From Amycolatopsis coloradensis (GTDB taxonomy: Bacteria > Actinomycetota > Actinomycetes > Mycobacteriales > Pseudonocardiaceae), in the NCBI RefSeq assembly GCF_001953865.1, contig NZ_MQUQ01000004.1:403009-467008 (forward strand): DNA of 64,000 nt, given 5' to 3'. The notes beneath the pieces are model-generated. The model worked only from the letters and a program-made list of their open reading frames with translations, did no database searches and was not told where the DNA came from. Below are positions 46,850 to 56,500 of this stretch, piece after piece. Numbering within the stretch: position 1 is the first letter of the stretch; each line of letters begins with the position of its first letter. The position numbers and the translations under genes were made by a program.

Positions 46850-47102
46850 CGCGGACCTCCGGCTCACGCGGTGAACTGGCGAAGCTCGATCGGATACCCC
46901 TTCTTTGTCCTCTTCACACCACCCACATGGAGTCAACTTCGAAGCTTGTTCGCGTCGTCAAGTGAGCGCGCCGCCGTCACCCCGATGGTCGATCACGAGT
47001 TTCGCGACCGGATCATCGGGTAGCCAGGCCGAGAAGACCGAGGGATCGGAGAAGACCCATGCACCGCGAAAGCGATCCGCGCTCGCCCGTGAGGACGATG
47101 AA

Positions 47103-47180
47103 ATGAAGACCGGGCTCCAAGGCAACGACCCGACCCGTGCCGATGACAATCCGCATGTGCCACCGGTGGCCGGGGAGTGA
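47103..47180 (+). CDS. Possible 25-residue peptide
   Basis: ATG 47103 has GAGGA 7 bases upstream and runs to TGA 47180, giving KTGLQGNDPTRADDNPHVPP and AGE at the end. It stops two bases before the next small gene starts. It is very short, so confidence is low, but the spacing looks like a translated unit. Confidence 0.35.
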   Translation: MKTGLQGNDPTRADDNPHVPPVAGE

Positions 47181-47182
47181 GC

Positions 47183-47356
47183 ATGACCGCAGGAACGGTA
47201 GACCTCGAGCGTGACACCGCGGAACCCCCGGATCCGGCACGCGATCGGGTGCACCCCGGCGTCGCGACGGAACCGCCCCGGTCCCAGCCTGGCAACGAGA
47301 TTCGCCTGGCCGCCGAACGTGCGGGCAGAGAATGGGAACAACCGGAAACCGACTGA
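47183..47356 (+). CDS. Small charged protein of unknown function
   Basis: ATG 47183 follows GGGGAG at 5 bases. The 57-residue protein (TAGTVDLERDTAEPPDPARD, ending RAGREWEQPETD) is hydrophilic, Pro- and acid-rich and probably disordered except for a C-terminal helix. No family recognised. Confidence 0.55.
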   Translation: MTAGTVDLERDTAEPPDPARDRVHPGVATEPPRSQPGNEIRLAAERAGREWEQPETD

Positions 47357-47422
47357 ACCCAGATGGCTTCGACAACGTCGCGCTCCGCGGTTATCGGTCA
47401 GTGGGAAGGGTAACCGCCGAAG

Positions 47423-47899
47423 ATGAGTGATCCCACCCTCCACGGTCTCGTCGCCACTCGACTGGTCGAGGCCACCAGGGTCGGCGCGCACGAGTATGTC
47501 ACCGACGTACTGTCGAAGCTTGCCGCGTCGGGCTCGGCCGAACTGCCGATACTGGTCGCCCGCGAACTGATCGACTCATGCGCGAGTGTCATTGTCCGCC
47601 ACCGCATGAGCACCGATGATGACGTCCTCTATAGCTTCATCGTCGAGAACGAGCGCGCCGAATCGGTGGACGTGGACAACCTGCCGCCTGGACCGCGTGC
47701 CGCGCTGCGTGCTCTGGTCGCCACGCTCAACGGCGATGAAAGCGCGTGTGACATTCAGGTGGCTCTTGCCACCCGCGGCACTCCGGAGGAGGCCGTCACG
47801 GTGCTCATCCACTGTCTTATGTGGACTCTGGAGCTGAAGAACTTTTCCCCGGATCGGTGCCCTCGGCTGAGCTGTTATTCCGATGGGGTCCGCGGTTGA
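47423..47899 (+). CDS. Conserved-looking protein of unknown function
   Basis: The 158-residue protein is mostly helical: LVATRLVEATRVGAHEYVTD, LPILVARELIDSCASVIVRH, VTVLIHCLMWTLELKNF. It has no signal peptide or known motif. The codon bias is clearly coding. A perfect hairpin follows its stop. I do not recognise the family. Confidence 0.7.
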   Translation: MSDPTLHGLVATRLVEATRVGAHEYVTDVLSKLAASGSAELPILVARELIDSCASVIVRHRMSTDDDVLYSFIVENERAESVDVDNLPPGPRAALRALVATLNGDESACDIQVALATRGTPEEAVTVLIHCLMWTLELKNFSPDRCPRLSCYSDGVRG

Positions 47900-47920
47900 A
47901 CGGCTGGTGTCGCGTGATCA

Positions 47921-47946
47921 GACGGCGATCATGCGTGATCGCCGTC
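47921..47946. terminator. Perfect 11-bp hairpin between convergent genes
   Basis: GACGGCGATCA and TGATCGCCGTC pair around TGCG. It sits 22 bases after the plus-strand stop and before the end of the converging DUF6221 gene. Confidence 0.75.
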
Positions 47947-47992
47947 CAATCTCAGGTCAGACCTGAAGGGTCAAGCGACACCGAGCCGTCTC

Positions 47993-48340
47993 CTAGTGCC
48001 GCCACGCCTCACGCCACAGCGGGTGGGCCTGGTACACGGATGCGATCAACTTGACCGAATCGTCGTCATGGCTGCCCAGGATTTCTTTGCGCAGGAACTC
48101 CACCTTCTCGGCGAACGGCACCGGTCGCCGTTCTTCGGCCGTTTCCAGTGGGCCCGCGGCGAGCAGAAGTCCGTCCCGGCCGTCTTCCCCACGAGCGGGC
48201 ATGATCCGCAGCCAGCCCCGCCGTTCCGCCTCGTCGATGTAGGGCAACTTACCGGCGCGCACTCGCTCTTCGTCTTCGGCGAGTCGTGCCAGTACGAACT
48301 CGTCGAGTCCACTCACATCCGCGTCGTTGAAATCCGTCAT
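47993..48340 (-). CDS. DUF6221-type protein
   Basis: The 115-residue protein fits DUF6221, small actinobacterial proteins with an acidic helical N-terminus (LDEFVLARLAEDEERVRAG) and a C-terminal VEFLRKEILGSHDDDSVKLI and HPLWREAW. The W-R-x-x-W-R-like tail is the family hallmark. No function is known. Confidence 0.75.
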   Translation of the reverse strand: MTDFNDADVSGLDEFVLARLAEDEERVRAGKLPYIDEAERRGWLRIMPARGEDGRDGLLLAAGPLETAEERRPVPFAEKVEFLRKEILGSHDDDSVKLIASVYQAHPLWREAWRH

Positions 48341-48673
48341 GACGACCGTCTACCCCGTTCCACGACCTCGCACACGCGATCCCTTCGAGACGGCGCCCCG
48401 CGCACGACTGTCTTCGGAGCGCACAGGCGCCGCGGAAACAGAGCCTACGTGGCGATCTCGTGGGTCGGGTTGCTCACGCCAGCCTCCCGGCTGTCGCGAA
48501 AGCCACTTTCGCGACGTCTAATGTCCCGAAAGTGGCTTTCGCGACACAGCCGCTTGGCATCGGACGCCGCGAAAGATGCTCCACCCTGCAGCCTGCCTTT
48601 TGGCTTGTCCCTCAACAACCCGAAACCCTACTCGCGACACAGCAGCGAGTCGTCCTCCCTGTGGGTCCCGATA
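48341..48673. other. Intergenic region with palindrome family A
   Basis: Apart from the hairpin at 48492 the stretch shows no gene. It lies between two minus-strand genes and presumably contains the DUF6221 promoter. Confidence 0.5.
48492..48546. repeat. Dispersed palindrome family A, copy 3
   Basis: TGTCGCGAAAGCCACTTTCG faces CGAAAGTGGCTTTCGCGACA, with CGACGTCTAATGTCC in the centre. The arms are identical to the other copies; only the centre varies. Confidence 0.85.
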
Positions 48674-49255
48674 TCAACCACCATTGACCGAGCCGTTCAA
48701 CGAAGTCACGGGCTCCTCCTCGGCTGAACCTTCGGTCTTGGCATCGCCGTCGAAGCGGTTACACAGTTCACCGACCGAGTGCGCGATCTGGCAGAGTTCG
48801 GCCAGCACCGCCCGATGGACCGTCCGGATGGCGTCGGCTTCCTCTTCCGCACGGGAGACGATGAGCCGTGCCTCGTGATGCGCGCCGCGTTCGATCTCCT
48901 TGCGGGCACTCTCGGCGTCGACGGCCGATTTCTCGGCGGCCGCCAGCAGCGCCTCGCTTTCCTTACGGGCCTGTTCCTTGATCTCACCGGCTTCGGCTTT
49001 GGCCACCGCGAGGATCTTCTCGATCCGCCTCCCCAACCCGCTGGCCTGGTCCGGTCCGGCGGTTCGAGGCGCTGGAACCTGGGCTTTGGCGAGCCTGCGC
49101 TCAGCCGTCCTCCGGGCCTTCTCCTGCCGGCCCACGCGCTTCTCCGCCATCCGCACATATTCGTCGACCTGGCGGCGGTCATATCCACGCAGGACGATCG
49201 GGAATCGGACGTCGGACTCCGTCGTTTCCTCGGTTTCGGACACCGTGCTTTCCAT
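48674..49255 (-). CDS. DivIVA-like coiled-coil protein
   Basis: From ATG 49255 the protein is 193 residues. DVRFPIVLRGYDRRQVDEYV is the N-terminal DivIVA/Wag31 membrane-curvature motif; from residue about 45 to 170 there is a nearly continuous coiled coil rich in Ala, Glu, Lys and Arg. Such proteins mark curved membranes or poles. An ATG at 49342 would add 29 unlikely residues; neither start has a clear Shine-Dalgarno. Confidence 0.8.
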   Translation of the reverse strand: MESTVSETEETTESDVRFPIVLRGYDRRQVDEYVRMAEKRVGRQEKARRTAERRLAKAQVPAPRTAGPDQASGLGRRIEKILAVAKAEAGEIKEQARKESEALLAAAEKSAVDAESARKEIERGAHHEARLIVSRAEEEADAIRTVHRAVLAELCQIAHSVGELCNRFDGDAKTEGSAEEEPVTSLNGSVNGG

Positions 49256-49413
49256 GCGCCCAGTGTCGGACAAGACAAGAGGCCCGGCAATCCGAAACCC
49301 GGTTTTCGTACCACCGAAAGCCCTTTCGGGCGTATTCGCCATTCTCGCAGCACTTAAACGAACTACTCGACGACAACTCCGTAATCCTTTTCACCCTCAC
49401 CGGAAGGCCAGGC

Positions 49414-49830
49414 TCACGACGGCCATGCGAACGGCAGGAAATCGTCGGCCGCGGGCGCGTCGAGCGCGGTGCGCCGGTCCGGATAGACATCCAGGACCGC
49501 GGCCATACCGGTCGCTGTCAACGCGCGTTGCACGATGGTGTGCGAGCCCAACGCGATCCGAAGCGTGACTTGATCCGCGGCGGCCAGATCGACGCCGGCA
49601 TGCAGGACCTGAACACCCGCGACACTCAGAAAGGTGACCTCGGCAAGGTCCAGCACGATCGCGCGAGTCGATCGGCTCCGCTCCAAAACGGCCTCGATCG
49701 CTTTCGTCACCACGAGGGCGGTGCAGGAATTCAGTTCACCGGCCAGCGCGATCACGGCAGGATCCCCATACGAGACCGACGCCCGTACTCCCGACCGGAA
49801 TGACAGTCCCGCTATCCACATGTCCTTCAT
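49414..49830 (-). CDS. STAS-domain anti-sigma-factor antagonist
   Basis: The protein is about 138 residues. Residues 18-125 form a STAS domain: VIALAGELNSCTALVVTKAI, AIVLDLAEVTFLSVAGVQVL (with the Ser that partner kinases phosphorylate) and LGSHTIVQRALTATGM. It should release a sigma factor by binding an RsbW-like kinase, which is not in this window. ATG 49830 is taken; an upstream in-frame ATG exists. Confidence 0.88.
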   Translation of the reverse strand: MKDMWIAGLSFRSGVRASVSYGDPAVIALAGELNSCTALVVTKAIEAVLERSRSTRAIVLDLAEVTFLSVAGVQVLHAGVDLAAADQVTLRIALGSHTIVQRALTATGMAAVLDVYPDRRTALDAPAADDFLPFAWPS

Positions 49831-50003
49831 ACAGCACCCGCACCTCCTATCCACAAAGAAAGAAGCCACGGCTGCGTCTTAACCGACATGCACCGGCCAC
49901 GGTAAGGCGGGTCCCTCGCCGCTCACAAGCCATTCACGTCCACGTCATCCGCACGTGTTCGCTTGAACACGCAGAGTGAGAGGCTCGAACGACCGCGAGT
50001 CCG

Positions 50004-50285
50004 TCAGGTCAGCCAAAATCGCATTTCGTCCTCGGTCAGTCGACGAACAGTGGTGATCACACCGTTATCGGCGCTGATCGCCCATCGCCAGGACAGAGGG
50101 GTCACCTGGATCGAAAGCAAATGCCGCCGATCCTTCACCCACAGCCAGCCATGTTGACACCGCGCCAGATAGAGCGGCCGTGACTCAATGCTCGATTCGA
50201 TCAGAACACGCACCGATCCGGGCGGCTCACCATCGCCGGTGGCCCAGATCTCGGCAACACGGTCACACACACCACCGTTCGCCAT
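50004..50285 (-). CDS. Small protein of unknown function
   Basis: The 93-residue protein follows AAAGGAAG. It looks like a small barrel: SVRVLIESSIESRPLYLARC, GWLWVKDRRHLLSIQVTPLS, RWAISADNGVITTVRRLTED. The Trp-rich strands are distinctive but I do not recognise the family. It is 33 bases after the membrane-anchored gene. Confidence 0.7.
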   Translation of the reverse strand: MANGGVCDRVAEIWATGDGEPPGSVRVLIESSIESRPLYLARCQHGWLWVKDRRHLLSIQVTPLSWRWAISADNGVITTVRRLTEDEMRFWLT

Positions 50286-50318
50286 CCGGCTTCCTTTCCG
50301 TACGGTGGCCGGGCACCG

Positions 50319-50972
50319 TCACCGGGTGCCGACGACTCGTGGCTGGTCATGGGGCAGCTCGACGTGTGCCTTCTGCTGATCGAGTTGTTCGGCGCCATTG
50401 GCCGCGTCGACACGTTCCTTGGCGGCGAAGCCGTCGCCGTTCGCCACGACCGTGCCTGCCAGGTCGAGCAGCTGGCCGGGCTTGACGCCCACGGGCGAAT
50501 CACCGGAGGGCAGCAGCTTCACCCACACCCGGTCGGTGGTGTTCTCCCCTGCCCAGAATCCTTCCGGTCCCGGCACCGACTGGACCGGTACGGCCTTGCC
50601 GGAAAGAGGCTTGCCGACGAACGAGGTGAGCTCTCCTCGCGGGAGGGGGAATACATCACGACCGTCCACGGTGACCCGTCCGGCTTTTTCGGAAGTGACC
50701 GGCGCCGAGTTCGCCGGGGGCGTGACGCCGTTGGTGTTCTGGTCGTCGCTTGCCGTCTGACTGCCCCCGCATTGAGTCAGGCTCAGGATGAGGGCCGCGA
50801 CGATGACCAAAGCCAGCAGTGCCAACCAGATCCAGCTGCGGCTCTTGCCTGTTCGAGTACCGGTTACCTCGGTCGCCCCTCCGGTTCGAAGCTTTCCCCG
50901 CCCCCGTGTCGTCCCAGGCCGTCCACGCGAACCGGCTTCGGATGCTGAGTGTTGTTCTCCTGGTCGTGTCAC
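50319..50972 (-). CDS. Single-pass membrane-anchored extracytoplasmic protein
   Basis: The 217-residue protein has a basic cytoplasmic N-terminus, one transmembrane helix near residues 47-66 (WIWLALLALVIVAALILSL) and an outer part with two strand-rich halves (VTVDGRDVFPLPRGELTSFV and VWVKLLPSGDSPVGVKPGQL). TQCGG after the helix could be a lipid attachment site, but no lipobox is clear. Function unknown; the second half resembles an OB/barrel fold. Confidence 0.75.
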   Translation of the reverse strand: MTRPGEQHSASEAGSRGRPGTTRGRGKLRTGGATEVTGTRTGKSRSWIWLALLALVIVAALILSLTQCGGSQTASDDQNTNGVTPPANSAPVTSEKAGRVTVDGRDVFPLPRGELTSFVGKPLSGKAVPVQSVPGPEGFWAGENTTDRVWVKLLPSGDSPVGVKPGQLLDLAGTVVANGDGFAAKERVDAANGAEQLDQQKAHVELPHDQPRVVGTR

Positions 50973-51286
50973 GGACGCCTGCTTTCTTCAGGAACGAACG
51001 TAAATCGGTATACCCGTCGAGCTGCCATCGCCCCCATGGATTTCTGTCCGACGTACCCGAGAGTGCGAACGCGTCTTCGGTGAAACCCTGGAGACAAGCC
51101 CTGACGCCGTCACGAACAGGTGAGGACCGCCGATGCCCTCCGTCAGATCTTCCGACCAAGGCCAGGCAGATGCGGAAAGACCCGGCCGTTCGTCCACGAC
51201 GCCGCCTTTTCATTCTCGTGAGCGGTAAGGACGGATTCGGATTCCGGCCCGAATCGTCACTCACGACCCACTCCCGCCATACCCGC
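50973..51286. other. Intergenic region with palindrome family B
   Basis: No gene is visible. A hairpin related to family B is at 51216-51266, just beyond the PKS stop. Confidence 0.5.
51216..51266. repeat. Palindrome related to family B after the PKS gene
   Basis: TCGTGAG near 51216 pairs with CTCACGA at 51260, and GGATTCGG pairs with CCGAATC inside. The pairing is imperfect in the middle. It may terminate the PKS transcript. Confidence 0.55.
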
Positions 51287-53500
51287 TCAGTGGCGCAGCA
51301 CCGAATCGAGGTGCGTGGCCAACTCGCCGGGCGACGGATGCGCCCACACCTCCGCGGGGGTCAAGGCGACGTCCAGGTCGGCTTGCAACCTGCGAGTCAG
51401 GGCCACCGCGAGCAGTGAGTCGAGACCCACTTCGGTGAATTTCGCGTGAGCGGGCACCGCGGACGGCTGGGTGCCCAGCAACGCGGCCAAGGTGTGCACC
51501 ACCGCTTCGCACACCAGTTGCGCCCTGCCGGGACCCGGTTTTTCGGCCAGGACCCTTGACGCGGGTGAAGTGTCCCCGGACACGGCAACCCCACTGTCCA
51601 CTTCGGAGAGAAGAGGTGCCGACCTGGCGTGCGGGAAAGCCCTGAACAAGAGGTCCGGCTGATAGTCGAACACCCCGGTGTTCACCCGCTGATGCCGCAG
51701 TAACGCTTCCAGCGCAGCGAACCCGTCCGTGGTGGAGAGAGTGTCGAAGCCCTGGGTGGCGAAGTGGGTCGCGCGGCCGGCTTCGCCCCAGGCGCCCCAG
51801 TTGACCGACAGGGTGGGCAGCCCCTGGTCGTGGCGCCATCGGGCGAAAGCGTCCACCCAGGCTCCTGCCGCGGCGTAGTTCACCTGCCCGGCGTTGCCCA
51901 GCATCGCCGACATGGAGGAGAACACGGCCAACCAGTCCAGAGAGTGATCCCGCACCGCTTCGTGGAGATTCAGCAGGCCCGTCACCTTGGGGTGCCATAC
52001 GCGTTCGAGCTTGTCGGCGGTGACGCCGGCGATCGGGGTGTCGTCGAGCACCACGGCGGTGTGCAGAATGCCCCGCAACTCGGCACCGGCCGCGGCGACC
52101 AGGCGCGGGGCGGTGTCCGGAGCGGCGATGTCGCCACGCACGATTTCCACCGCACATCCGGTGTCCGCGATCTCGCGCAGCACGTCGGCGGCTTCGGACG
52201 GCGGTTCGCCGCGTCCACCGAGAACGACGCGTCCGGCACCGGCGCGGGCCAGCCAGCGGGCGGCCTCCAGCCCCAGGCCCTTCGTCCCGCCGGTGACGAT
52301 GTAGGCGCCACCGGGGCGCACCACGGTGTCCCTGGCCGCGGCTTGAACGCGCAAGTGCTGCCCTGTCGCAGGAAAGTCCAGCACGACGCGTCCGATGTGG
52401 TCGCCAGAAGCGAGCTGTTTGAAGCCTTCCGCCGCTTCGGTCAGCGGCACGACCGTCCGAGGCAGCAAAGGCAGGCGCCCGTCCCGGATCCTGGCCATCA
52501 CCTGCCGCAGGGCGGCGCGGAACACCGCCGGTTGCTCGGTCGCGGTGAGCACGAGATCGAGGGCCGTGTAGGTGATGCCGTGGCGGAACGTGCGCAGATC
52601 GACGCGCGCGCCGTCGTACAGGTCGCGTTTGCCGATCTCGACGAATCGGCCGGTGGGGGCCAGCAGCTCCAGGGACGCCCGCATCGCGGCGCCCGTCAGG
52701 GAGTTGAGCACCACGTCGACGCCGCGCCCCGCCGTCAGTTCCGGCACCTGCTCCGCGAAGTCGAGCGTTCGGGAGTCCAGCACGTGTTCGACGCCCCGCT
52801 CGCGCAGGTGGTGACGTTTGGCCTCGGTACCCGCCGTGGCGATCACGGTCGCGCCGAGCGACCTGGCGACCTCGATCGCGGCGAGGCCCGTGCCGCCGGC
52901 GGCCGAATGCACCAGCACGGTCTCTCCTCGGCGCAGGTGCGCGAGGTCGTGCAGCGAGTGCCAGGCCGTGAGGTAGGTGAGCACGGACGGGACGATGTCG
53001 GCCGATTCCACGCCGTCCGGCACGGGCACGGTGAGGTCCGCCGCGACGACGCAGTCCGATGCCAGCGTTCCCGTTCCGTGCGGCACGACGCTGACGACGC
53101 GGTCTCCCGGGCTGAACTCGTGGACGTCGGCACCGACCGCCAGGACCACACCCGCGGCGTCGGATCCCAGAGCGGGCAGCGTTCCGTCATCGGTGGGGTA
53201 GATGCCCAGCGCGATGAGGACGTCGCGGAAATGCACAGTGGCCGCCTCCGGCCGCACCAGCACCTGCCCGGGGCCCGGCTCGGGCCGGGGTTCTCCGGTG
53301 GCGACCAGGTCGAGCCGGTCCAGGCTCCCGCCGGAGTCGGGTTCCAGAACGTACCGTTCTTCACCGGCGACGACGTCGACCGCCCCGGCCGTGCGTGGCG
53401 GCCGGATCGCCAGCGGGGCCCGCGTCATCCTCGCCGCGTACCGCTCCCCCGCCCGCCAGGCGACCTCCGTTTCCGGCGTGCCCGCGAGCAGTTCGGCCAC
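51287..53500 (-). CDS. Type I PKS, C-terminal half: ER-KR-ACP (separated by a frameshift)
   Basis: This frame continues the polyketide synthase encoded upstream; coding sequence in this frame begins near 53556, before the first ATG at 53500. Domains in order are ER (GQVLVRPEAATVHFRDVLIA, NADPH loop VLVHSAAGGTGLAAIEVA), KR (AYIVTGGTKGLGLEAARWLA, catalytic Ser in FSSMSAMLGNAG and Tyr in VNYAAAGAWVDAF) and ACP (FTEVGLDSLLAVAL with the phosphopantetheine Ser). No thioesterase follows, so release needs another enzyme. The KR and ER look active. Confidence 0.9.
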   Translation of the reverse strand: MAELLAGTPETEVAWRAGERYAARMTRAPLAIRPPRTAGAVDVVAGEERYVLEPDSGGSLDRLDLVATGEPRPEPGPGQVLVRPEAATVHFRDVLIALGIYPTDDGTLPALGSDAAGVVLAVGADVHEFSPGDRVVSVVPHGTGTLASDCVVAADLTVPVPDGVESADIVPSVLTYLTAWHSLHDLAHLRRGETVLVHSAAGGTGLAAIEVARSLGATVIATAGTEAKRHHLRERGVEHVLDSRTLDFAEQVPELTAGRGVDVVLNSLTGAAMRASLELLAPTGRFVEIGKRDLYDGARVDLRTFRHGITYTALDLVLTATEQPAVFRAALRQVMARIRDGRLPLLPRTVVPLTEAAEGFKQLASGDHIGRVVLDFPATGQHLRVQAAARDTVVRPGGAYIVTGGTKGLGLEAARWLARAGAGRVVLGGRGEPPSEAADVLREIADTGCAVEIVRGDIAAPDTAPRLVAAAGAELRGILHTAVVLDDTPIAGVTADKLERVWHPKVTGLLNLHEAVRDHSLDWLAVFSSMSAMLGNAGQVNYAAAGAWVDAFARWRHDQGLPTLSVNWGAWGEAGRATHFATQGFDTLSTTDGFAALEALLRHQRVNTGVFDYQPDLLFRAFPHARSAPLLSEVDSGVAVSGDTSPASRVLAEKPGPGRAQLVCEAVVHTLAALLGTQPSAVPAHAKFTEVGLDSLLAVALTRRLQADLDVALTPAEVWAHPSPGELATHLDSVLRH

Positions 53501-56500
53501 GACGTCGGCCGCACCGTCCTCGCTGCTTTCGCCGTCGATCCAGGTGACCGAGGACTGATGGTTGTTCGATGGCGGCCACGCGCAGCAGCCCGCCCAAGGC
53601 GCACACTCCGGGCCGCACCGGATCGTCGTCGAGCACCGGCCGGGCGTTCGCGCTCACCAGCCACAACCTGGGTGGCGCAGCGTCCTGCGCGTACTCACGG
53701 AGCAACGCCGTCACCCGCTTGACCCGCTCGAGGTCCTGAAGCCGTCCCGTCGCGCACCACACGACACCCGTGACGCCGGGACGGGACATGGCTTCGGCGT
53801 CTGTCCGGGAGACCGCTTCGCCGCGGCTTTCCAGAGCGGTGGCGACGTGGTCCGCGATGCCGTCTCGGTCGTCTGGCTCCTCGATCACCGTCCACCGGCC
53901 GGGTTCGGCAGCCGATTCGGGCAGCGGCTCGGGACTCCACGAGATCTCGAACAGCCGGGAATTCAGCAGAGCCCGCCCGGTGGAGGCGTCGGCGTGGCGG
54001 ACCAGCTCGATTCCCTCGAGCGCGCCGAGCCACGTCCCGGTTTCGTCGTAGAGGTCGGCGCGGCCGGTGGCGGCGTCGTGTTCGGTGTGCCGCACCTCGG
54101 ACCGGACCCAGGCGATCCGGCCGGGCTCGTCCGGCAAGTCGACGCCGGCTATCCCGACAGGCAACCACGGGGCGTCCGAGTCGTCGTCGCCGAGCACCAG
54201 TGGAGCCGCCACCGACAACAGGCACCCGTCGAACAGCACGGGGTGCACGCGGGGTGCGCCGGTGCGGATCGGCGCGCTCTCGGGCACGCGCACCCGCGTG
54301 ACACCGCCGTCCGCCACCTCGGTGATGGAGTGGAACGCCGAGCCGGTATCGAGCCCGACCCTGCGGAACTGCTCGTAGAGGTCATCGGCGGGCCGGGTCT
54401 TTTCGGGCACCTGTAAGGCTTCGCGTTCTTCGGCAGGGGCATCCCGGCGGATCGCCTTCGCCGAAGCCAGCCGTTCCCATCCGCCTCCGCCCTGCTGGAC
54501 GACCTCCAAATCCACTCGCGAACCCGTCCGGGTCGCGGTGACCTGCACCGGCAGCGTGGTGGCCAAGGGGGCCAGCCGTTCGAAACGCACACCGGTGAGG
54601 CGGACCTCGTCCGGGGCGCGGTCCACCAGATCGGTGACCGCGGCCAGCAGCAGTTCCACGTGAGCCGCCCCGGGGACGAGCGGGGTGCCGCGCAAGGTGT
54701 GCTGCTGGAGCCAGTCGATCCGGTCGGTGCCGAGGTCGGCCTGCCACACGTGACGGGTGCGGTCTTCGGCGTCGGGATCGGGTACGGCCGAACGCTCGCC
54801 GAGCCACATGTGCGCGGCGGTCCCGGTGGATCCGCGCGCCTTTTCCTGCCAGTACGGCGCACGGTCGAAAGCGGTGGGCGGCAACGTCGTACGACTCCCG
54901 CCGCCGTTGACCGCGTCGAGGTCCACCGGCACACCGGCCACGTGGAGCGCCCCGGCCGCCCGGCACAGCGCCTCATGGCTGTTCCGGTCGCGGATCAGCG
55001 ACGGCACCGCCGTGACCGGTGCGTGCAGTGCCGCCGCCGTCTCCTCGACCGCCTGCGTGAGGAGCGGATGCGGGGAAATCTCCAGAAAGGCGCGATAGCC
55101 GTCTTCGATCATCGCCCGGCACGCGCGATCGAAACGCACCGGCGAGCGCAGATTCCGCGCCCAGTACTCGCCGTCGAAGACGATTCGTTCACGCGGGTCG
55201 GTGGCCGTCGAGTAGAACGGCACCTCCGGCGGCGCGCCCGCCAGCCAGGCCGTCCGCTCGGTGATGTCGGTGAGGATCGGCTCGACCTGCGGCGAATGCG
55301 CGGCGACGACCACGGCGATGCGTTTGCAGAACACGCCGCGATCCCGCCAGCCCGCCAGCAGCCGTTCCACCGCGTCCTGGTCACCGGCGACCACGGTCGA
55401 CGCGGGCGCGGTGACCACGGCCACGGACACCCCGTCGAGGCCGGAGATCTCGGCTTCGACCTCTTCCACCGGGAGTGTCACGACCGCCATGCAGCCGCCC
55501 GCCACCCGTTGCAGCAGCGACGAACGGACGAGGGTGATGCGCATGCCGTCCTCGGGCGAAAGGATGCCCGCCGCCACCGCGGCGGCGGCCTCACCCATCG
55601 AATGCCCGACGACGGCGGCCGGGCGCACGCCTCGTTCACGCCACACCCGCGCGAGAGCCGTCTGCACCGCGAAGACCACGGGCTGGACAACGTCCATCTT
55701 CTCGGAGTGCGCACCCGACTCCAGGAATCGCCGCACCGGCACGCTGGCGTCGGCGGCGACGCGGTCCAAACGGTCGATCGTGCTCGTGAACGCGGTATCC
55801 CGGTCGAGCAGGTCACGCGCCATGCCCGCCCACTGCGACCCGTGCCCGGAGAAGACCCACACCGGCGCGCCGGGATCTCCGGTGGGTCCGCACACGACGT
55901 CGGGATGCTCGCGTTCTTCGGCCAGCGCGCGCAGTCCGGCGACGAGCTCGTCGCGGTCCGCCACGACGACGCAGGCACGCGTGGACAGGTGACTCCGGTG
56001 GACGGCGAGCGTGTGGGCGACATCGGCCGTCGGCGGGCGGGTGGCGGCGATGTGATCGGCGAGCCGGGCGGCGGTCGCCGCCAGCCCACCGGGAGAAGCC
56101 GCCGAGACGGCGTGCACGAGCGGATCGCCGGTCTCGGGCGACGAAGCCCGCTGGACGGTGGAAGGTGCCTGTTCCAGGATGGCGTGCGCGTTCGATCCGG
56201 TCACGCCGAAGGCGGAGACGGCGGCGCGCCTCGGCGCGCCTTCGCTGTCCCAAGGTGTGGTGGAGGTGGGGACGAAGAACCGGGTCCCGTCAGCGTCGAT
56301 TTCGGGATTCCATCGGGTGAAGTGCAGATTCGCCGGGATCACGCCGCGCTGGACCGCCAGTGCCGCCTTGATGAGGCCGAGTACACCCGCCGCGCTCTCC
56401 GGATGCCCGATGTTGGTCTTGAGGGAGCCGAGCGCGCACGGCGCGTTCGAGGAGCCGTACGCGTCCGACAGCGCCCCGAATTCGATCGGATCGCCGACGG

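Noticed and set aside
49256-49342. Longer N-terminus of the DivIVA-like protein
   Set aside because: The additional residues are not family-like and have no ribosome-binding site.
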